From positions 1,674,001 through 1,738,000 of the forward strand of contig NZ_CP082923.1 in NCBI RefSeq assembly GCF_019931575.1: a DNA stretch of 64,000 bases, written 5' to 3'. The notes beneath the pieces were generated by a model. The model ran no database searches and was not told where the DNA came from. It worked only from the letters and a program-made list of their open reading frames with translations. The stretch comes from Caulobacter segnis. GTDB lineage: Bacteria > Pseudomonadota > Alphaproteobacteria > Caulobacterales > Caulobacteraceae. Shown one piece after another: positions 1 through 8,187 of the stretch. Numbering within the stretch: position 1 is the first letter of the stretch; the number at the start of each line of letters is the position of its first letter. The position numbers and the translations under genes are program-made.

Positions 1-1068
1 GTCGAGGCGCTGAAAGGCGTCATGGCGACCGCCGCCGAAGAGGAAGGCCTCGTCGGCGGCAAGCTGAAGGACCTGCTGGCCAGCCTGCCGAACATGCCCG
101 CGCCGGAGGTTCCGGCGGGCGAGGACGAGCACGGCAATGTCGAGCAGCGCAGCTGGGGCGACGCCAAGGCTCTGCCGGCCGGCAAGCTGAACGCGCCCAA
201 GGACCACGTCGACCTGGGCGCGGCCCTCGGCGGCATGGACTTCGAAGCCGCCGCCCGCATGAGCGGCGCGCGCTTCGTGGTGCTCAAGAAGGAGATCGCC
301 CGCCTGGAGCGCGCGATCGGCCAGTTCATGCTGGACCTGCAGACGGTCGAGCACGGCTACACCGAGATCAGCCCGCCGCTGCTGGTGCGCGACGAGGCGC
401 TGTTCGGCACCGGCCAGCTGCCGAAGTTCGCCGATGACCTGTTCCACACCACCGACGAGCGCTGGCTGATCCCGACCGCCGAGGTTTCGCTGACCAACAT
501 CGTCCGCGAGCAGCTGGTGGCCGAGGAAGAGCTGCCAATGCGCCTGACGGCCCTGACGCCGTCGTTCCGCGCCGAGGCCGGTTCGGCAGGCCGGGACACG
601 CGCGGCATGATCCGCCAGCACCAGTTCTACAAGGTCGAGCTGGTTTCGATCACCACGCCCGACCAGTCGGACGCCGAGCATGAGCGCATGGTCGAGTGCG
701 CCGAGGCCGTGCTGAAGAAGCTGGAGCTGCCGTTCCGCACCATGCTGCTGTGCACCGGCGACATGGGCTTCGGCGCCCGCAAGACCTACGACCTCGAGGT
801 CTGGCTGCCGTCGCAAGACATGTATCGCGAGATCAGCTCGTGCTCGAACTGCGGCGACTTCCAGGCCCGCCGCATGGAGGCCCGCTACCGCAAGACCGGC
901 GAGAAGGGCGGCCACTTCGTCCACACCCTGAACGGCTCGGGCTTGGCCGTCGGCCGCACCCTGGTGGCCGTGCTGGAGAACTACCAGGACGAGGCCGGCC
1001 GCATCCACATCCCGGCCGCGCTGCAGCCCTATATGGGCGGCGTGACGCACATCGGGGGCGCTGCGTGA
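1..1068 (+). CDS. serS: Seryl-tRNA synthetase, C-terminal 355 residues (5' end outside window)
   Basis: Charges tRNA-Ser with serine in the cytoplasm. The reading frame is open from base 1, so the gene begins upstream. Visible parts are the end of the N-terminal coiled-coil arm, then the class II catalytic core: motif 2 ([18 protein letters not shown], near codons 190-207) and motif 3 ([13 protein letters not shown]) close to the C terminus, with the [13 protein letters not shown] segment typical of bacterial SerRS between them. The TGA stop overlaps the GTG start of surE, so the two are probably translationally coupled. Identity is secure; only the true start is unseen. Confidence 0.97.
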   Translation, partial: VEALKGVMATAAEEEGLVGGKLKDLLASLPNMPAPEVPAGEDEHGNVEQRSWGDAKALPAGKLNAPKDHVDLGAALGGMDFEAAARMSGARFVVLKKEIARLERAIGQFMLDLQTVEHGYTEISPPLLVRDEALFGTGQLPKFADDLFHTTDERWLIPTAEVSLTNIVREQLVAEEELPMRLTALTPSFRAEAGSAGRDTRGMIRQHQFYKVELVSITTPDQSDAEHERMVECAEAVLKKLELPFRTMLLCTGDMGFGARKTYDLEVWLPSQDMYREISSCSNCGDFQARRMEARYRKTGEKGGHFVHTLNGSGLAVGRTLVAVLENYQDEAGRIHIPAALQPYMGGVTHIGGAA

Positions 1069-1856
1069 GGATCCTCCTCACCAACGACGACGGCATCAAC
1101 GCGCCGGGCCTGAAGGCCCTGGAGACGATCGCCCGCGCCCTGAGCGACGACGTCTGGATCTGCGCGCCGGAATACGAGCAGTCGGGGGCCAGCCGGGCCC
1201 TGACCCTGTCTGACCCGATCCGCGTGCGGAAGCTGGACGCCCGCCGCTTCGCCGTCGAGGGCACGCCGACCGACTGCGTGATGATGGCCGTGCAGCAGCT
1301 GATCGACGGTCCCCAGCCGGATCTGGTGCTGTCGGGCGTCAATCGCGGCCAGAACCTCGCCGAGGACGTGACCCTGTCGGGCACCGTGGCCGGCGCGATC
1401 GAGGGCATGGCCCACGGCATCCCGTCGATCGCCCTGTCGCAGACCATGACCTTCTTCCACGAGGAGATCGTCGCCCACTGGGAGACGGCCGAGCATTTCG
1501 GCCCCGGCATCGTCCGCCGCCTGCTGGAGGTGGGCTGGCCCGCCGACGTGGTGATGAACGTCAACTTCCCGGCTCTGGCGCCCGAGAAGGTCACCGAGGT
1601 CGAGGTCACCCGCCAAGGTTTCCGCGACGGCCTGCTGCGCAACATGGAAAAGCGCACCGACCTGCGCGGCCGCGACTACTACTGGATGGGCTTCTCGGCC
1701 AAGGCGTCGGAGCCGGCCGAGGGCACCGACCTGCGCGCCATCTACGAGGGCCGCATCTCGGTCACGCCGCTGCACATCGACCTGACGCACCATGAGACCG
1801 TCCACGCGTTGAAGGGCGTGCTGGGAGGCGCTCCGCCCAAGGTGAAGGACGCATGA
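1065..1856 (+). CDS. surE: 5'/3'-nucleotidase SurE
   Basis: Metal-dependent nucleoside monophosphatase of the stationary-phase survival family, 263 residues, the usual length. The start is GTG, overlapping the serS stop; the protein then begins [10 protein letters not shown], which contains the family metal-binding DD pair. GTPTDC and SGVNRGQN, also typical of SurE, follow around residues 65-90. Its stop overlaps the ATG of pcm (ATGA). The surE-pcm pair followed by a LysM/LytM protein is a common proteobacterial order in stationary-phase and envelope loci. Confidence 0.95.
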   Translation: MRILLTNDDGINAPGLKALETIARALSDDVWICAPEYEQSGASRALTLSDPIRVRKLDARRFAVEGTPTDCVMMAVQQLIDGPQPDLVLSGVNRGQNLAEDVTLSGTVAGAIEGMAHGIPSIALSQTMTFFHEEIVAHWETAEHFGPGIVRRLLEVGWPADVVMNVNFPALAPEKVTEVEVTRQGFRDGLLRNMEKRTDLRGRDYYWMGFSAKASEPAEGTDLRAIYEGRISVTPLHIDLTHHETVHALKGVLGGAPPKVKDA

Positions 1857-2521
1857 GCGGACGGACGACCAAGGCCGCCGAGAACGCCAAGGCCGACCTG
1901 CCGCGCCTGATGCAGGCCCTGCGCGACCAGGGGGTGACCGATCCTCAGGTGCTGAAGGCCATCGAGACCACGCCGCGCGACCTGTTCACGCCCGACCTGT
2001 TCAAGGACCGCTCGTGGGAGGACTCGGCCCTGCCGATCGCCTGCGGCCAGACCATCAGCCAGCCGTTCATCGTCGGCCTGATGACCCAGGCCCTGACCGT
2101 CGAGCCGCGCGCGCGCGTGCTGGAGATCGGCACGGGCTCGGGCTACCAGACCACGATCCTCAGCAAGGTCTCGCGCCTCGTCTACACGATCGAGCGCTAC
2201 CGGACGCTGATGAAGGAGGCCGAGGGGCGCTTCCACAAGCTGGGCCTGACCAACGTCATCACCAAGTTCGGCGACGGCGGCGAAGGTTGGGCCGAACAGG
2301 CGCCGTTCGACCGCATTATGGTCACGGCTGCGGCCGAAGATGATCCCAAGAAGCTGCTTTCGCAGCTGAAACCCAACGGCGTGCTGGTCGCGCCGGTGGG
2401 CAAGGGGCCAGTGCAGAGCCTTCGCCGCTACGCCGGCGACGGCAAAGGGGGCTTCCGGGTCGAGATCCTGTGCGACGTGCGCTTCGTGCCCCTGCTGGCC
2501 GGCGTCGCCAAGGACCAGTGA
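1853..2521 (+). CDS. pcm: Protein-L-isoaspartate O-methyltransferase
   Basis: Repairs damaged proteins by SAM-dependent methylation of L-isoaspartyl residues. It has 222 residues. The SAM-binding motif I is [12 protein letters not shown], the [14 protein letters not shown] segment is the family substrate-site signature, and the C-terminal motif is [12 protein letters not shown]. The start ATG overlaps the surE stop by 4 bases, so the two are translated as a unit. A 92-base gap separates it from dipM. Confidence 0.95.
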   Translation: MSGRTTKAAENAKADLPRLMQALRDQGVTDPQVLKAIETTPRDLFTPDLFKDRSWEDSALPIACGQTISQPFIVGLMTQALTVEPRARVLEIGTGSGYQTTILSKVSRLVYTIERYRTLMKEAEGRFHKLGLTNVITKFGDGGEGWAEQAPFDRIMVTAAAEDDPKKLLSQLKPNGVLVAPVGKGPVQSLRRYAGDGKGGFRVEILCDVRFVPLLAGVAKDQ

Positions 2522-2554
2522 GTTTGGAGGGCGCGGCTTCCGTGTCCTTCGGTG

Positions 2555-2569
2555 TTAAAGATTGATTCA
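2555..2569 (+). promoter_or_regulatory. Possible CtrA-like box with an embedded GANTC methylation site upstream of dipM
   Basis: TTAA-N7-TTCA at 2555-2569 differs by one base from the Caulobacter CtrA consensus TTAA-N7-TTAA. GATTC at 2564-2568 fits the CcrM target GANTC. Both lie about 45-60 bases before the dipM start. A one-mismatch short motif can occur by chance, so this is only a candidate. Confidence 0.3.
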
Positions 2570-2613
2570 CCCTGGCGGAGCCCTCTGGTGGCCCCGGCGG
2601 GAAAGGAGACGTT

Positions 2614-4482
2614 ATGAGGCAGTTGTGGACGCAAGCGGCGGTGATCGCCCTGACGGCTGGAACGCTCTCCGCTTGTGCTACCGAGGCGCCGCAGTATCCG
2701 GCGCGCGAAGGCCAGACCGCGCCGCCGCCGCGCAGCATGCCGACGCCGAACTTCCCGATCAGCCAGGGCCCGGCCAGCCAATCCCAGTCCGCGCCCCAGG
2801 CCACGGCGCCCGCGACCGAAACCGACGCCGCCGAGGCCTTGCCGCCGGCCCAGCCGATCCCGACCCAGTCCCTGCCGCCGGTGACCCGTTCTGAGCTGCC
2901 GCCCGCGCCGGCGCCGCGCCCGGCCCCCGCGCCGCAGCCCGTGCTGCGCGCGGTTCCGCCCAGGACCGTGGTCACCACCAGCGTCACCGGTCCGGTGGTC
3001 GACGCGGCGGGCAAGCCGCAGGTGCATGTCGTGAAGTCCGGCGACACCCTGACCTCGATCGCCAAGCGCTTCGGCGTCAACGTCAACGACCTGGCCAAGG
3101 ACAACGACATCAAGAAGGGCCAGACCCTGCGTCTGGGCCAGAAGATCAACGGCCCCGCCAGCGAGCAGAAGGCCTATGTCGTCCAGACCGGCGACACCAT
3201 CTTCGCCATCGCCAAGCGCTTCAACGTCACCGCCGCGGCCCTGGCCGACGAGAACGATCTGAAGACTGGCTCGGCGATCCGCAAGGGTCAGAAGCTGGTC
3301 CTGCCGGACGGCTACAAGGACAAGGGTCCGATCAAGACCACCACGGTGGTTCCGGGGGCGCCGGGGTCTTCGACGGTCGTGGCGGACGAGACGCCCGCTC
3401 AGACCACGACGCGTCCGAGGGCGTCCACCCGCCCCGCGCCGATCGACGAGGAGCCCGCCACCGTCAGCACCACCACGCTGAGCGTGACCGGATCCGTCGT
3501 CTCGGTGGCCGGGCCGCGCCAGGTCCACACGGTGAAGTCGGGCGACACCCTGACCTCGATCGCCCGCAAGTTCGACATGAGCGTCAGCGAACTGGCCGAC
3601 GCCAACGACCTGAGCACCAAGAAGACCCTGCGTCCGGGGGCCAAGATCCGGGGGCCGGCGACCACCAACAAGGCCTATGTCGCCCAGAGCGGCGACACCC
3701 TGGGCGACATCGCCAAGCGCTTCAACGTCAGCGTCCGGTCGCTGGCGGCCGAGAACAACCTGCGCTCCACGGCCTCGGTCAAGAAGGGCCAGAAGATCGT
3801 CCTGCCGGACGGCTACAAGGACAGGGGCCCCATCAGGACCACGACCACGGCGGCCCGTCCGTCCGAGCCGTCGAACACCTACGCCCGGGCCGAGACGCCG
3901 ACCCCGCGCCCCGCGCCGACGCCCAGCACGCCGTCCGGCCCCGTGCCCTACACGCCCAGCGGCAACAGCTATCCGCGTCCCAGCGCGCCCGTCGCCGCCC
4001 AGCCTGTCACCCCGCCGCCGTCGGCCACGCGCCCGATCATCGAGAGCAGCGCCGCCCCGACCGAGGCCGAGATCATCGCTTCGGGCAAGGGCAAGTTCGC
4101 CTGGCCGGTGCGCGGCGAGATCATCTCCGGCTTCGGCTCCAACGGTCCGGGACAGCGCAACGACGGCCTGGACATCCGCGCGCCGCAGGGCACGCCGGTG
4201 CTGTCGGCCGCCGACGGCAAGGTGGCCTATGCCGGCAACCAGGTGCCGAGCTTCGGCAACCTCGTGCTGGTCAAGCACGCCGACGGCTGGGTCACCGCCT
4301 ACGCCCACCTCTCCAGCATCAACGTCAAGATGCAGCAGGACGTGCGCCAGGGCGAACCGCTGGGCGCCGTCGGCGCCACCGGCGGGGCCAACGAGACCAA
4401 GCTGCACTTCGAGATGCGTTACGCACCGACGGTCAAGGACAAGGCCAAGCCGGTCGATCCGGGCCTGGTGCTGCCGCGCTAA
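2614..4482 (+). CDS. dipM: DipM-like cell-division protein: four LysM domains and a degenerate LytM domain
   Basis: Envelope protein of 622 residues. The N-terminal signal ends in a lipobox-like LSAC near residue 20. A Pro/Ala-rich linker is followed by LysM repeats at about 137-180, 187-232, 304-345 and 353-398, each with a SGDT or TGDT motif, then a second linker and a C-terminal M23/LytM domain from about residue 490. Two zinc-ligand positions are changed: Asn516 stands where active enzymes have His in HxxxD (Asp520 is kept), and Lys596 replaces the first His of HxH (His598 is kept). It is therefore probably not a peptidase. Caulobacter DipM has this architecture and acts by controlling autolysins at the division site. 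Confidence 0.88.
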   Translation: MRQLWTQAAVIALTAGTLSACATEAPQYPAREGQTAPPPRSMPTPNFPISQGPASQSQSAPQATAPATETDAAEALPPAQPIPTQSLPPVTRSELPPAPAPRPAPAPQPVLRAVPPRTVVTTSVTGPVVDAAGKPQVHVVKSGDTLTSIAKRFGVNVNDLAKDNDIKKGQTLRLGQKINGPASEQKAYVVQTGDTIFAIAKRFNVTAAALADENDLKTGSAIRKGQKLVLPDGYKDKGPIKTTTVVPGAPGSSTVVADETPAQTTTRPRASTRPAPIDEEPATVSTTTLSVTGSVVSVAGPRQVHTVKSGDTLTSIARKFDMSVSELADANDLSTKKTLRPGAKIRGPATTNKAYVAQSGDTLGDIAKRFNVSVRSLAAENNLRSTASVKKGQKIVLPDGYKDRGPIRTTTTAARPSEPSNTYARAETPTPRPAPTPSTPSGPVPYTPSGNSYPRPSAPVAAQPVTPPPSATRPIIESSAAPTEAEIIASGKGKFAWPVRGEIISGFGSNGPGQRNDGLDIRAPQGTPVLSAADGKVAYAGNQVPSFGNLVLVKHADGWVTAYAHLSSINVKMQQDVRQGEPLGAVGATGGANETKLHFEMRYAPTVKDKAKPVDPGLVLPR

Positions 4483-4507
4483 GGTTTCCGCGCCGCTGCA
4501 TTCGGGA

Positions 4508-4538
4508 CGGCCCGCTTCGAGAGAGGCGGGCCGTTTTC
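4508..4538 (+). terminator. Rho-independent terminator of dipM
   Basis: Perfect 8-bp stem CGGCCCGC / GCGGGCCG (4508-4515 with 4526-4533), a 10-base loop, then TTTTCC. It sits 25 bases after the dipM stop and before the convergent GNAT gene, with the T-run on the dipM side. Confidence 0.85.
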
Positions 4539-4541
4539 CGT

Positions 4542-5006
4542 TCAGAGCGCCCGGGTCATGAAGACGCTGTTCGGGTCGGGCCTGTAGTCGCCGAACGGTT
4601 CGCATTCCGAGAAGCCGTTGCGGGCGTACATCGCCCGGGCTGGGACGAAGAAGTCGCCGGCCCCGGTCTCCAGGCTCAGGCGGGTCAGGCCCAGGGCGAC
4701 GGCGTGGGCCACCAGGTGGTCCAGCGTCGCCTGACCCACGCCCCGGCGGCGATAGGCGGCGGCCGTGTGCATGGACTTGATCTCGCCGTGCCCGCCGCCC
4801 AGCCGCTTGACCGCGCCGACGCCTGCCAGGGTCTCGCCGTCCCAGGCGGCGAAGAAGTCGAGGTCGGCCTCGCGCATGGCGTTCAGCGGCATGACGTGGC
4901 AGCTCTCTTCAGGCCCGGTCGAGCGCATGGCGGCGAAGTGGCCGGCCAGCAGGGCGGCGACCCGGGCGTCGTCGAAGTCGCCGGGAACGATGCGGAACGC
5001 GGTCAT
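4542..5006 (-). CDS. GNAT family N-acetyltransferase
   Basis: Small acetyl-CoA-dependent acetyltransferase of 154 residues. The acetyl-CoA pyrophosphate loop is visible as YRRRGVGQATLDHLV, followed by a MYARNGFSECEPF segment typical of the family's C-terminal half. The substrate cannot be told from sequence. It starts 3 bases after the stop of the XRE-cupin regulator gene on the same strand, so the two form a two-gene operon. XRE-cupin regulators are often paired with GNAT genes in Proteobacteria. Confidence 0.85.
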   Translation of the reverse strand: MTAFRIVPGDFDDARVAALLAGHFAAMRSTGPEESCHVMPLNAMREADLDFFAAWDGETLAGVGAVKRLGGGHGEIKSMHTAAAYRRRGVGQATLDHLVAHAVALGLTRLSLETGAGDFFVPARAMYARNGFSECEPFGDYRPDPNSVFMTRAL

Positions 5007-5009
5007 GGC

Positions 5010-5597
5010 TCAGGTCGTCGTGCTGTTGATGATCAGGTAGCGGGCTGGGACGGCGCCCGGATTGCCGATGCGGGTGGCGTCGACACCCCGGTGGCGCAGG
5101 CAGTCGCCGGGCGTCAGCGCGTAGGTCTCGCCCTCGACGTCCAGGCTGAGCGCGCCTTCCAGCAGGTAGAAGAACTGCTCGCGCCCCGGCGCCTGGCGGC
5201 CGTCATAGTGGATCTCGGCCCCAGCCGGCAGATCGCCCAGCGCCAGCTCGGTGGCGTAGTCCACGTTCGGCGGCGCGATCAGGGTGCGCAGATAGCCGCT
5301 CTCGGGATCGCGCCAGCGGGCGGCCTCGGCCCCGCGCAGCAGGCGAGGGCTGTTTTCCTCGACGGCCGCCATCAGCCGCGACATGGTCAGGCCATAGGCG
5401 CCGCACAGCCGGCCCAGGGCGTTGGCGGTCGGGCTGGTCTCGCCGCGCTCGATCCGCGAGATGGTGGCGCGGCTGAGGCCCGTCAGGCTGGCGGCGGTGT
5501 CCAGCGACAGGCCGCGCTCATGACGCAGCGCCTCGAGGCGCCCGGCCAGGGCCAGGTCGGAGGCGTCCGAGGGCGCGGGATCGGTTGAGAATCTCAT
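5010..5597 (-). CDS. XRE-family regulator with C-terminal cupin domain
   Basis: Transcriptional regulator of 195 residues. An N-terminal helix-turn-helix (ALRHERGLSLDTAASLTG, then SRATISRIERG) is followed by a sugar-binding-type cupin (QFFYLLEGALSLDVEG, then TPGDCLRHRG). Proteins of this build usually bind a small molecule in the cupin and repress nearby genes. I chose the ATG at 5597 over the in-frame ATG at 5633, because an inverted repeat that looks like an operator lies between them and would otherwise be coding. It is the first gene of a two-gene operon with the GNAT gene. Confidence 0.85.
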   Translation of the reverse strand: MRFSTDPAPSDASDLALAGRLEALRHERGLSLDTAASLTGLSRATISRIERGETSPTANALGRLCGAYGLTMSRLMAAVEENSPRLLRGAEAARWRDPESGYLRTLIAPPNVDYATELALGDLPAGAEIHYDGRQAPGREQFFYLLEGALSLDVEGETYALTPGDCLRHRGVDATRIGNPGAVPARYLIINSTTT

Positions 5598-5615
5598 AAT
5601 CGAGAAATATTCTCG
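5587..5615 (-). promoter_or_regulatory. Putative autoregulatory operator of the XRE-cupin gene
   Basis: CGAGAA-ATA-TTCTCG at 5601-5615 is a perfect inverted repeat with 6-base arms, ending 4 bases upstream of the chosen start codon. A second palindrome, GAGA-A-TCTC, lies at 5587-5595 and runs into the start codon. An AT-rich palindrome in a GC-rich genome, next to an HTH gene, suggests autoregulation. The binding protein is inferred. Confidence 0.55.
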
Positions 5616-5636
5616 AATTTGATCGTGGCGCAAGCC

Positions 5637-6383
5637 CTATCGCTTGAACCGCCCCGGCGACACGCCGAACTGCCGGACGAAGGCCTCGCTGAAGGCCGCC
5701 TGGCTCTGGTAGCCGCAGTCCAGGGCCGCCTCGGTGACGCTGGCCCCGGCCGAGAGGCGCACCACGGCGTGGACCAGCCGAGCCTTCTGCCGCCAGGCCT
5801 CCAGGGTCAGGCCGGTCTCGCGCGGGAAGAGGCGCTGCAGCGTCCGCAGGCTGGCGCCGGCGGCGCGGGCGGCTTCGGCGAGGTCGCGGGCGTCGGCGGG
5901 GCTTTCGCGCCAGGCCTCGGCCAGCCGCAGGGCGCGAGGATCGCGGGGCAGGGGCAGCGCCAGGTCCTCGGTCCGCGCCGCCAGCAGCAGGTCGACCAGC
6001 AGGCCCGCCAGGCGGTCGTGCTCGGGGCGATCTGGAGTCAGCATGCCGACCGACAGGATGTGCAGGATCAGCTCGCGCAGCAGCGGCGCGACGGCGATCA
6101 CGCGCGGCTGGGCGGGCAGGGGATCGGCGCGCGGCCGGTCGATATAGAGCGTGCGCATGGCCACCTCGCCACGGGCGACGATGGCGTGGCGCACGCCGGC
6201 GGGAGCCCAGATGGCCCGGGTCGGCGGCACGGTCCAGGCGGCGTCCTCGGTGATCACCTGCATGACGCCCGAGGCGGCGAAGATCAGCTGACCCCAGCCA
6301 TGGGCGTGGGCGGGCAGCACGGTCCCGGCGTGCAGTCCCGCTGCGTAGGTGCGGACGTCGAAGCCGTCGCCGCCCGAGGTCAA
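5637..6383 (-). CDS. AraC-family transcriptional regulator
   Basis: Regulator of about 248 residues. An N-terminal cupin-like sensor (LHAGTVLPAHAHGWGQLIFAASG) is followed by a C-terminal double helix-turn-helix (SLRTLQRLFPRETGLTLEAW, then SVTEAALDCGYQSQAAFSEAFVRQFGVSP). No ATG fits the start; a TTG at 6383 whose last bases form the TGA stop of the upstream VOC gene (TTGA) gives a natural start and implies translational coupling. It probably regulates the VOC gene or itself; the ligand is unknown. Confidence 0.85.
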   Translation of the reverse strand: MTSGGDGFDVRTYAAGLHAGTVLPAHAHGWGQLIFAASGVMQVITEDAAWTVPPTRAIWAPAGVRHAIVARGEVAMRTLYIDRPRADPLPAQPRVIAVAPLLRELILHILSVGMLTPDRPEHDRLAGLLVDLLLAARTEDLALPLPRDPRALRLAEAWRESPADARDLAEAARAAGASLRTLQRLFPRETGLTLEAWRQKARLVHAVVRLSAGASVTEAALDCGYQSQAAFSEAFVRQFGVSPGRFKR

Positions 6384-6757
6384 TCGAACACCCCGGGGTC
6401 GTACTGCATGGCCCCGACCAGATTGCCCTCGGTGTCCTCGAAATAGATCAGCTCGCCGACGCCCTCGATGCGATAGGGCGGCATGACGATCTTGCCGCCG
6501 CCGGCCTCGATGGCGGCGATGGTCGCCTTCAGGTCCTCGACGCCGAAGCTGGCCTCGTAGCCGGCCATGCGGACGCCCGGGACCAGTTCGCGCCGGCCCT
6601 GCAGGGCGCCCAGCAGGCCCTGGCCGGCGTTCTTGACCTGGTAGAAGTCCGGCGGCCCCCACGGGTCGAAGCGCCAGCCGAACACGCCTTCGTAGAAGCG
6701 CCTGGCGCGGGCGGTGTCGTCGGCGTTGATGGCGAAATGTCTGAACGTCGCGGGCAT
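6380..6757 (-). CDS. VOC (glyoxalase/bleomycin-resistance fold) family protein
   Basis: A 125-residue protein of the vicinal oxygen chelate superfamily, with one full module. FRHFAINADDTARARRFYEGVFGW is the typical first beta-alpha unit and GVGELIYFEDTEGNLVGAMQYD the typical last strand with its metal-ligand Glu region. Single-module members work as dimers. Substrate and true activity are unknown. Its stop overlaps the TTG start of the AraC regulator, so the two are co-expressed. Confidence 0.85.
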   Translation of the reverse strand: MPATFRHFAINADDTARARRFYEGVFGWRFDPWGPPDFYQVKNAGQGLLGALQGRRELVPGVRMAGYEASFGVEDLKATIAAIEAGGGKIVMPPYRIEGVGELIYFEDTEGNLVGAMQYDPGVFD

Positions 6758-6857
6758 GGCGCTCTCCTGGGGTCGCGAGGAGCCCAGTTAAGCGCGGCTT
6801 GCGCTGGCGCGCTTCAGGTCAAACGCCAAAATCCGACGACTACGCGCCACATTACGG

Positions 6858-7709
6858 TCAGGCGGGCAGCTTGACGCCCAGTTCGCCCGCCAGGTCGCGC
6901 ACGAACTGCCAGGCCACGCGGCCCGAGCGGGCCCCGCGCTGGGTCGACCACTGCAGGGCGCGCCGCTCCAGGTCGGGCGCCGAGAGCCCGAACTGCTCGA
7001 CATAGCCCCGGATGGCGGCCAGGTAGGTGTCCTGATCCATCGGCGGGAAGCCGATCCACAGGCCGAAGCGGTCGGAGACGCTCATCTCCTCCTCGGCGTT
7101 CTCGGCGGCGGCGATGGCGCCCTGGCGCTCGACGTGGTCGCGCGGCATCAGGTGGCGGCGGTTCGAGGTGGCGACGAACAGGACGTTCTCGGGCGGACCC
7201 GAGACGCCGCCCTCCAGCGCGGACTTCAGGGCCTTGGCGGCCGCGGCGCCGTCCTCGAAGGAGAGATCGTCGCAGAGCACCACGAAGCGCTCGGACCGGG
7301 CGCGCAGCAGGTCGAACAGCGGCGGCAGGGCCGCAACCTCGTCGCGATCGACCTCGATCAGCTTCAGGTCGGGGAATTCACGGGCCAGGGCGACGAAGGC
7401 GGCCTTGGTCACCGAGCTCTTGCCCGTGCCGCGCACGCCCCACAGCAGCACGTGGTTGCAGGGCAGCCCCACGGCGAAGCGGCGCAGGTTCTCGACGAAG
7501 CGCGTTTTCTGGCGATCGATCCCGACCAGCGAATCCAGCGGCAGCGGATAGTCCGGCGCGGGGACGAAGGCGCCGTCCCGGGGCTCGTGCCGGAAGAGGC
7601 GCGCGGCCCCGAAGTCCGGAGCGGGCGGGGGCGGCGGCGCCAGGCGTTCCAGGGCGTCGGCGATGCGGGCGAGCAGGGGCCCAGTGGAGGACGAGATCGC
7701 GTCAGTCAT
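6858..7709 (-). CDS. DUF815-type AAA-like ATP-binding protein
   Basis: A 283-residue P-loop protein. Walker A is WGVRGTGKSSVTKA and a Walker B-like strand is RFVVLCDDLSFE; CNHVLLWG before the P-loop and LFVATSNRRHLMPRD after it are hallmarks of the DUF815 family. The start at 7709 (MTDAISSS) is preferred over an ATG ten codons upstream. Cellular role is unknown; the fold suggests an AAA-type mechanoenzyme. It is transcribed divergently from yajC, sharing a 119-base intergenic region. Confidence 0.85.
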   Translation of the reverse strand: MTDAISSSTGPLLARIADALERLAPPPPPAPDFGAARLFRHEPRDGAFVPAPDYPLPLDSLVGIDRQKTRFVENLRRFAVGLPCNHVLLWGVRGTGKSSVTKAAFVALAREFPDLKLIEVDRDEVAALPPLFDLLRARSERFVVLCDDLSFEDGAAAAKALKSALEGGVSGPPENVLFVATSNRRHLMPRDHVERQGAIAAAENAEEEMSVSDRFGLWIGFPPMDQDTYLAAIRGYVEQFGLSAPDLERRALQWSTQRGARSGRVAWQFVRDLAGELGVKLPA

Positions 7710-7828
7710 GGGCACGCTGCATACCGGGTGCGCTTGCATTGCAAAAGGGGAGGCGAACGCATAGCTTCCGCCGACTTGGCGCGACCCTATCTAAAGGCGG
7801 CGCGCCTTACGGAATTCTCGGAGTCCCT

Positions 7829-8134
7829 ATGAACAACCTGAACGCTCAGATTATCCAGATCGCGCCCATCCTCCTGATGGTCGTGCTGTTCTACTTCATG
7901 CTGATCCGTCCCCAGCAGAAGCGCGCCAAGGAGCACCAGAACATGCTCTCCAACCTGAAGCGCGGCGACAGCGTCGTGCTTTCGTCGGGCGTGCTGGGCA
8001 AGATCGTGCGCGTCGAAGACAAGGAAGTGGGCGTCGAGATCGCCCAGGGCGTCACGGTGAAGGTCGTGAAGGGCATGATCACCGAGGTCCGCGCCAAGGG
8101 CGAGCCGGCCGCCGCCAACGACGCCAAGAACTAA
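7829..8134 (+). CDS. yajC: Preprotein translocase accessory subunit YajC
   Basis: Small inner-membrane partner of SecDF, 101 residues. One transmembrane helix (IIQIAPILLMVVLFYFML) is followed by the family signature IRPQQKRAKEHQNML and a basic cytoplasmic domain with RGDSVVLSSGVLGKI. It is the first gene of yajC-secD-secF; secD starts 53 bases later. The ATG at 7829 gives the standard N terminus. Confidence 0.95.
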   Translation: MNNLNAQIIQIAPILLMVVLFYFMLIRPQQKRAKEHQNMLSNLKRGDSVVLSSGVLGKIVRVEDKEVGVEIAQGVTVKVVKGMITEVRAKGEPAAANDAKN

Positions 8135-8187
8135 GGCGCTAACCCGTTCGCTAGGCGTTTTTGGCGCCGCCTGAAAAGTCCCGATCC

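Noticed and set aside
2428-4605. 725-codon minus-strand open frame opposite dipM
   Set aside because: A by-product of high GC content and regular codon use in dipM; low-complexity Arg/Gly product with no domain.
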